Assembly (NCBI GenBank): GCA_036260415.1
Contig: DASZZX010000108.1
Span: forward strand, 1-8,908
Direction of reading: 5' to 3'
From: DASZZX01 sp036260415
GTDB lineage: Bacteria; Actinomycetota; Nitriliruptoria; Nitriliruptorales; JAHWKO01
Length of the DNA: 8,908 nt
The notes under the pieces: generated by a model
Seen by the model: the letters and a program-made list of their open reading frames with translations, nothing else
Told to the model about the DNA's origin: nothing
Databases searched by the model: none
In this document: piece by piece, positions 6,011 through 8,908 of the stretch
Numbering within the stretch: the stretch's first letter is position 1
Layout: each line of letters opens with the position of its first letter
Program-made: the position numbers and the translations under genes

Positions 6011-6726
6011 CGCACGGCTCCCGCCCCGCCGCGCAGGCGGCCGCGCGTGGCCCAGCCGATGCGCGCGTCAGCGACGCGCAGGTACAGCGGCTGCAGCTCG
6101 TCCGGCCGCTGGGTGTCCTCACGCAGGAACCGGGGGATCGCCAGCTCGGCGAGGTCCCCCGCATCGGGCCACGCGGTCTCCATGCCGGCGATCTCGGCAC
6201 CCGCGTCGGCGAGCTCGTCCGCGTAGCGCAGCGCCCCGTCACCGATCGCCAGGCACTCTCGCCCGGCACCCTCGATCTCGCCGGCGAGCCTGCTCGGTCG
6301 GCCGATGCGCAGGTCCGAGTCGCGCTGCACGCCGCCGGGCACGCGACGGTAGAACGCCCAGAACAGCTCCCCGCGGCGCGCGTCGATCGCGGCGCAGATC
6401 AGGTTGCGCACGTGACGGACCTGGAAGGCGAGCACGTCCAGACCGCACATGCCCACCACCGGGAGCCGGCGAGCGGACGCGAAGGCCTTCGCGGTGGCCA
6501 TGCCCACGCGCAGCCCCGTATAGAGGCCGGGACCGATGCCGACAGCCACCCCGGTGATGTCCCCGACGGTGAGACCCGACTGCCGCAGGCAGAATTCGAT
6601 CGCTGGTGTGACGAACTCGCTGTGGCGACGTTCGATGCCCAGGCTGGCCGAGGCCACCACCGCGGCGGGTCGGGCAAGGCAGACCGACGAGCGGGGCGTG
6701 GACGTCTCGATGCTGAGCACGATCAC
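6007..6726 (-). CDS. tsaB: t6A biosynthesis dimerisation protein TsaB
   Basis: Inactive paralogue and partner of TsaD that scaffolds the TsaBDE complex for tRNA t6A37 formation. The product has 239 residues. Family landmarks are IVLSIETSTPRSSVCL at 2-17, RRHSE at 33-37, GIGPGLYTGLRVGMATAKAF at 63-82 (the counterpart of GPGSFTGLR) and IDARRGELFWAFY at 114-126. The metal-binding His pair of TsaD is absent, as expected for TsaB. The GTG start at 6726 overlaps the tsaE TGA by four bases, and the stop overlaps the rimI start likewise. Confidence 0.95.
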   Translation of the reverse strand: MIVLSIETSTPRSSVCLARPAAVVASASLGIERRHSEFVTPAIEFCLRQSGLTVGDITGVAVGIGPGLYTGLRVGMATAKAFASARRLPVVGMCGLDVLAFQVRHVRNLICAAIDARRGELFWAFYRRVPGGVQRDSDLRIGRPSRLAGEIEGAGRECLAIGDGALRYADELADAGAEIAGMETAWPDAGDLAELAIPRFLREDTQRPDELQPLYLRVADARIGWATRGRLRGGAGAVR

Positions 6727-7328
6727 CAGACGCCCCCCGGTGATTCGTCGGTCACGCCGCCACGTGACCAGCGTGTCAGCTCAGGGGCCAGCTCCGCCAT
6801 CCGCACGGTCCAGTCGCCGTAGCCGCGCAGGTGCACGTCGCGTTCGTCGTCCCCACGGCCCAGCAGCAGCTCGACCTCCAGCCGGTCGGACGGCAGCAGC
6901 GCGTCGACCGCGTCCCCCCACTCCACGAACGTCACCTGGTCGGACCCCATGATGACGTCCTCGCCCAACTCGACCACGTCCTGTAGTTGGTCGAGTCGGT
7001 AGACGTCGACGTGGACGACGGTCGACGGTTGGTGATCCGTCCGGCTCTGGCCTGCAGCTGCGTGCCCCGGTTCGGACGGATGCGCCACCCGGTAGGGACG
7101 CACCAGCATGAACGTCGGCGACGTGACCCGCTCACGCACGCCGAGCGCGGCGGCGGCCCCCTGCACGAACGTGGTCTTGCCCGCACCGAGCTCCCCGGTG
7201 AGCGAGATGACATCGCCGCGGCGGCAGTGGCGCGCCACCGCGGCGGCCAGGGCGCGAGTGTCGTCCTGTCCCGCGGTCCGCAGCACGACGTGTCGCTGCG
7301 CGGGCAGCCGGACCGTGGGGTCGGTCAC
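6723..7328 (-). CDS. tsaE: t6A biosynthesis ATPase TsaE
   Basis: P-loop ATPase that binds TsaBD and drives the t6A catalytic cycle. The product has 201 residues. The Walker A motif GELGAGKT is at 45-52, TSPTF at 69-73, VDVYRL at 107-112 and FVEWGD at 134-139, all in the expected order. Between MLVRPYR and STVVHVDVY there is a hydrophilic insertion of roughly 20 residues (about 82-102), longer than in typical TsaE. The C-terminal 35 residues also extend past the usual end. I chose the GTG at 7328 because its GTGA overlaps the UDG stop and gives a normal N-terminus; the open frame extends far upstream but only as UDG antiphase text. A further GTGA overlap links it to tsaB. Confidence 0.95.
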   Translation of the reverse strand: MTDPTVRLPAQRHVVLRTAGQDDTRALAAAVARHCRRGDVISLTGELGAGKTTFVQGAAAALGVRERVTSPTFMLVRPYRVAHPSEPGHAAAGQSRTDHQPSTVVHVDVYRLDQLQDVVELGEDVIMGSDQVTFVEWGDAVDALLPSDRLEVELLLGRGDDERDVHLRGYGDWTVRMAELAPELTRWSRGGVTDESPGGVW

Positions 7329-8056
7329 CGGGCCGTGGCCCCCCGCTGGTCCGCGAGGGCGCCCTCGCCCGCACCGTTCTGCGCGGCCTGCTGCGCGCGC
7401 AGCTCGGCGAGCGCTCCACTGGCCGAGGCGATGCGACCGTCGAGCACGCCCTTGGCGACGCGGACGTCGCGCCGCAGGGCCGCCAGGGCGGCCGGGTTGC
7501 CGCGCAGCGCCACAGTCGGGTGGTAGGTGGGGATCAGGGTCGCGTCGACCGGCCCGCTCCCCGCGGCGGTCGCCTGGGGCGGGAGCGGCAGGCGGTAGCC
7601 GGCGACCTTCGCCAGCGGCAGGGGACGTCCGATGAGGATGTTGGTGGCGAGCTCGCCCAGAGCCACGATCACCGACGGATCCATGTGGGCGAGCTGCCGG
7701 TGGAGGTAGGGCCGGCACGCGTCGACCGCCGGGGCGGGCGGCCGCGGCGTCGCCGGCGCGTGGCACTTCACGACCGTGGTGAGGTAGACATCGCCGCGGG
7801 TGAGGCCGACCTCCATCAGGAGGTTGTCGAGGAGGTTGCCGACCGCGCCGACGAAGGGACGGCCCTGCAGGTCCTCGTGACGGCCCGGGGCGTCGCCGAC
7901 GAACACCAGGCGGGCGCTCGGATCGCCCTCGCCGAACACGACGTGCGTCCGCCCGACGTGCAGACGGCAGCGGGTGCAGTCGGTCACCTCGGCGCGGAGG
8001 ACGTCCCACGGCAGTGCGGCGGCGGTCGCACCGCCGGGCGGGCTGGAACTGGCCAA
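7325..8056 (-). CDS. Family-4-type uracil-DNA glycosylase with [4Fe-4S] cluster
   Basis: Predicted base-excision-repair enzyme removing uracil from DNA. The product has 243 residues. Four cysteines at 27, 30 (CTRC), 98 (VVKC) and 114 (DACRPYL) are spaced as the cluster ligands of family 4. FGEGDPSARLVFVGDAPGRHED (41-62) holds motif 1, GRPFVGAVGNLLDNLL follows at 65-80, and TYHPTVALR at 177-185 is motif 2. Motif 1 reads GDAPG where family 4 normally has GEAPG, a conservative Glu-to-Asp change near the catalytic centre. The last 40 residues are an Ala/Gln-rich tail. The start must be the TTG at 8056: no ATG or GTG lies between the upstream in-frame TAG and the first cluster cysteine, and a G-run lies about 7 nt upstream. 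It heads the tsa operon and overlaps tsaE as GTGA. Confidence 0.92.
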   Translation of the reverse strand: MASSSPPGGATAAALPWDVLRAEVTDCTRCRLHVGRTHVVFGEGDPSARLVFVGDAPGRHEDLQGRPFVGAVGNLLDNLLMEVGLTRGDVYLTTVVKCHAPATPRPPAPAVDACRPYLHRQLAHMDPSVIVALGELATNILIGRPLPLAKVAGYRLPLPPQATAAGSGPVDATLIPTYHPTVALRGNPAALAALRRDVRVAKGVLDGRIASASGALAELRAQQAAQNGAGEGALADQRGATAR

Positions 8057-8092
8057 GGCAGTACCCCCCGGACCGAGGACGGGGCGTTCCGC

Positions 8093-8098
8093 ATCCTA
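8093..8098 (-). promoter_or_regulatory. Possible -10 element for the UDG-tsa operon
   Basis: On the minus strand TAGGAT (matching TANNNT) lies 36 nt upstream of the UDG TTG, in the 52-nt gap after the P1 hydrolase gene. No convincing -35 is visible at 16-18 bp. The operon may instead be read through from the upstream gene. Confidence 0.3.
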
Positions 8099-8108
8099 TC
8101 CAGCCGCG

Positions 8109-8908
8109 TTACCCGGCGGGCGCCGCGTCGGCGAGGCCCGGGACCTCGCCGACGCTGACCGCAGCCCTCGGTCCGCGCCGGCAGGCCTCCGCCACCACGT
8201 CCGCAGCGAGTGCCGCGACCAGATCGACGTGCGCCTGTACCCGCCCGGTCGCGAGGCAGAACAGCGCGTCGCCGTCCATCGAGGTGTGCGCCGGACGCAC
8301 CGCCCGGACGATCCCCGCGTGGCCGAGGTCGGCGACACGGTAGGCCTCGATCTTGCTCAGCGCCGCATCGGTGACGATGCAGCCGATCACGGTGGAGGCG
8401 GTCGGTCCCTCGAGGTGGGCGGGCCGGCGGCGGCTGGCCAGGGCTTCGGCGTGGTAGGGGTAGCGCTGCACCTCGGGCGGGGCGCGTGAGGGAACGATCA
8501 CGCTGCCGTCGTCGTCGATCACCTCGCCGACCGCGTTGTTGACGACGAGCGCCCCGACCGTGACGCCGGCCGCCCGGCGGACCACCACGCCCTGGCCTCC
8601 GCGCCACGCGTACTGGAGGCCGGCGACCTTGGCGACCACGCAGCCGGCCCCGGCCCCCACGCCACCCTCGGGCGGCTCAGCGCTCGTGGCGGCGTCGCAG
8701 GCGGCGCGCCCCTGCAGGGCGCCGGGGCGCGCGCCGGGGACCGCCACCGCGCGGTCGAGGACGATCGCGGCGCCGACGATCGGCACGCGCGCGATCGGCG
8801 CCAGGACGCCCACCGGGTAGCCCGTGCCCTGTTCCTCGAGCCAGTTGGCGACGCCGTCGGCCGTTGCCAGACCGAACGCGGAGCCACCCGACAGCACGAC
8901 CCCGAGGC
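8109..8908 (-). CDS. P1-family (DmpA/S58) aminopeptidase-like hydrolase, N-terminus beyond window
   Basis: Member of the DmpA/nylon-oligomer-hydrolase family of self-cleaving Ntn-type hydrolases, which act on N-terminal peptide or omega-amino-acid amide bonds; the substrate here is unknown. The frame is open to the right edge, so an estimated 60-100 N-terminal residues are missing. Family landmarks visible are VLSGGSAFGLATADGVANWLEE at the edge, GVGAGAGCVVAKVAGLQYA and GVTVGALVVNNAVGEV. Next comes TASTVIGCIVTDAALSK, with the candidate Ser/Thr nucleophile at which autoproteolysis would split the chain, and finally RAVRPAHTSMDGDALFCLATG. It is on the same strand as, and 52 nt upstream of, the UDG gene. 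Many actinobacterial genomes annotate this family as P1 family peptidase. Confidence 0.92.
   Translation of the reverse strand, partial: LGVVLSGGSAFGLATADGVANWLEEQGTGYPVGVLAPIARVPIVGAAIVLDRAVAVPGARPGALQGRAACDAATSAEPPEGGVGAGAGCVVAKVAGLQYAWRGGQGVVVRRAAGVTVGALVVNNAVGEVIDDDGSVIVPSRAPPEVQRYPYHAEALASRRRPAHLEGPTASTVIGCIVTDAALSKIEAYRVADLGHAGIVRAVRPAHTSMDGDALFCLATGRVQAHVDLVAALAADVVAEACRRGPRAAVSVGEVPGLADAAPAG

Noticed and set aside
7329..8009. Long N-terminal extension of tsaE
   Set aside because: The extension is out-of-frame UDG sequence, very Arg/Pro-rich, and TsaE homology starts after the GTG at 7328.
1..8908. CRISPR array, tRNA or rRNA gene, insertion sequence, prophage or toxin-antitoxin pair
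   Set aside because: No regularly spaced repeats, tRNA-like T-loop and acceptor pairing, transposase text or terminal inverted repeats were seen. The content is core housekeeping genes.

Overview
The window comes from a high-GC actinobacterium. GC is high throughout, almost all wobble positions in coding frames are G or C, and GTG and TTG starts dominate. It carries a clear BldD homologue (an actinobacterial family) and a groESL operon under tandem CIRCE operators. The mix suggests a deep-branching lineage (Nitriliruptoria/Euzebya-like is my guess from sequence style), but no taxonomic search was possible.

Layout, left to right: positions 1-592 hold no intact gene I can name. They contain a stretch with coding-like codons that moves between plus-strand frames and looks like a decayed gene, followed by a perfect 12-bp hairpin that should terminate groEL. 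groEL (593-2230) and groES (2278-2589) are on the minus strand. Upstream of groES is a long leader and two CIRCE operators overlapping a candidate promoter. bldD (2948-3433) diverges on the plus strand. A convergent gap with two GC-rich hairpins follows. From there to the right edge everything is on the minus strand. In transcription order this is a P1-family (DmpA/S58) hydrolase whose N-terminus lies beyond the window, then a family-4 [4Fe-4S] uracil-DNA glycosylase, tsaE, tsaB, rimI, tsaD and a two-domain GNAT acetyltransferase.

The six genes from UDG to GNAT form one tightly packed operon. Four of its five junctions are 4-base GTGA stop/start overlaps, and the fifth is a 5-base gap. TsaB, TsaD and TsaE make the threonylcarbamoyl transfer machinery for tRNA t6A37; RimI acetylates protein N-termini (classically ribosomal S18). 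The operon therefore couples translation fidelity and protein modification, with a DNA-repair enzyme at its head. groESL supplies the Hsp60 folding machine under HrcA/CIRCE heat-shock control. BldD is a c-di-GMP-responsive master regulator in relatives.

Most of the window is conserved core genome. I saw no convincing undescribed system. The items most worth a second look are the possible gene remnant left of groEL, the variant c-di-GMP motif of BldD and the architecture around it, the Asp-for-Glu change in the UDG active-site motif, and the acetyltransferase coupled to tsaD.
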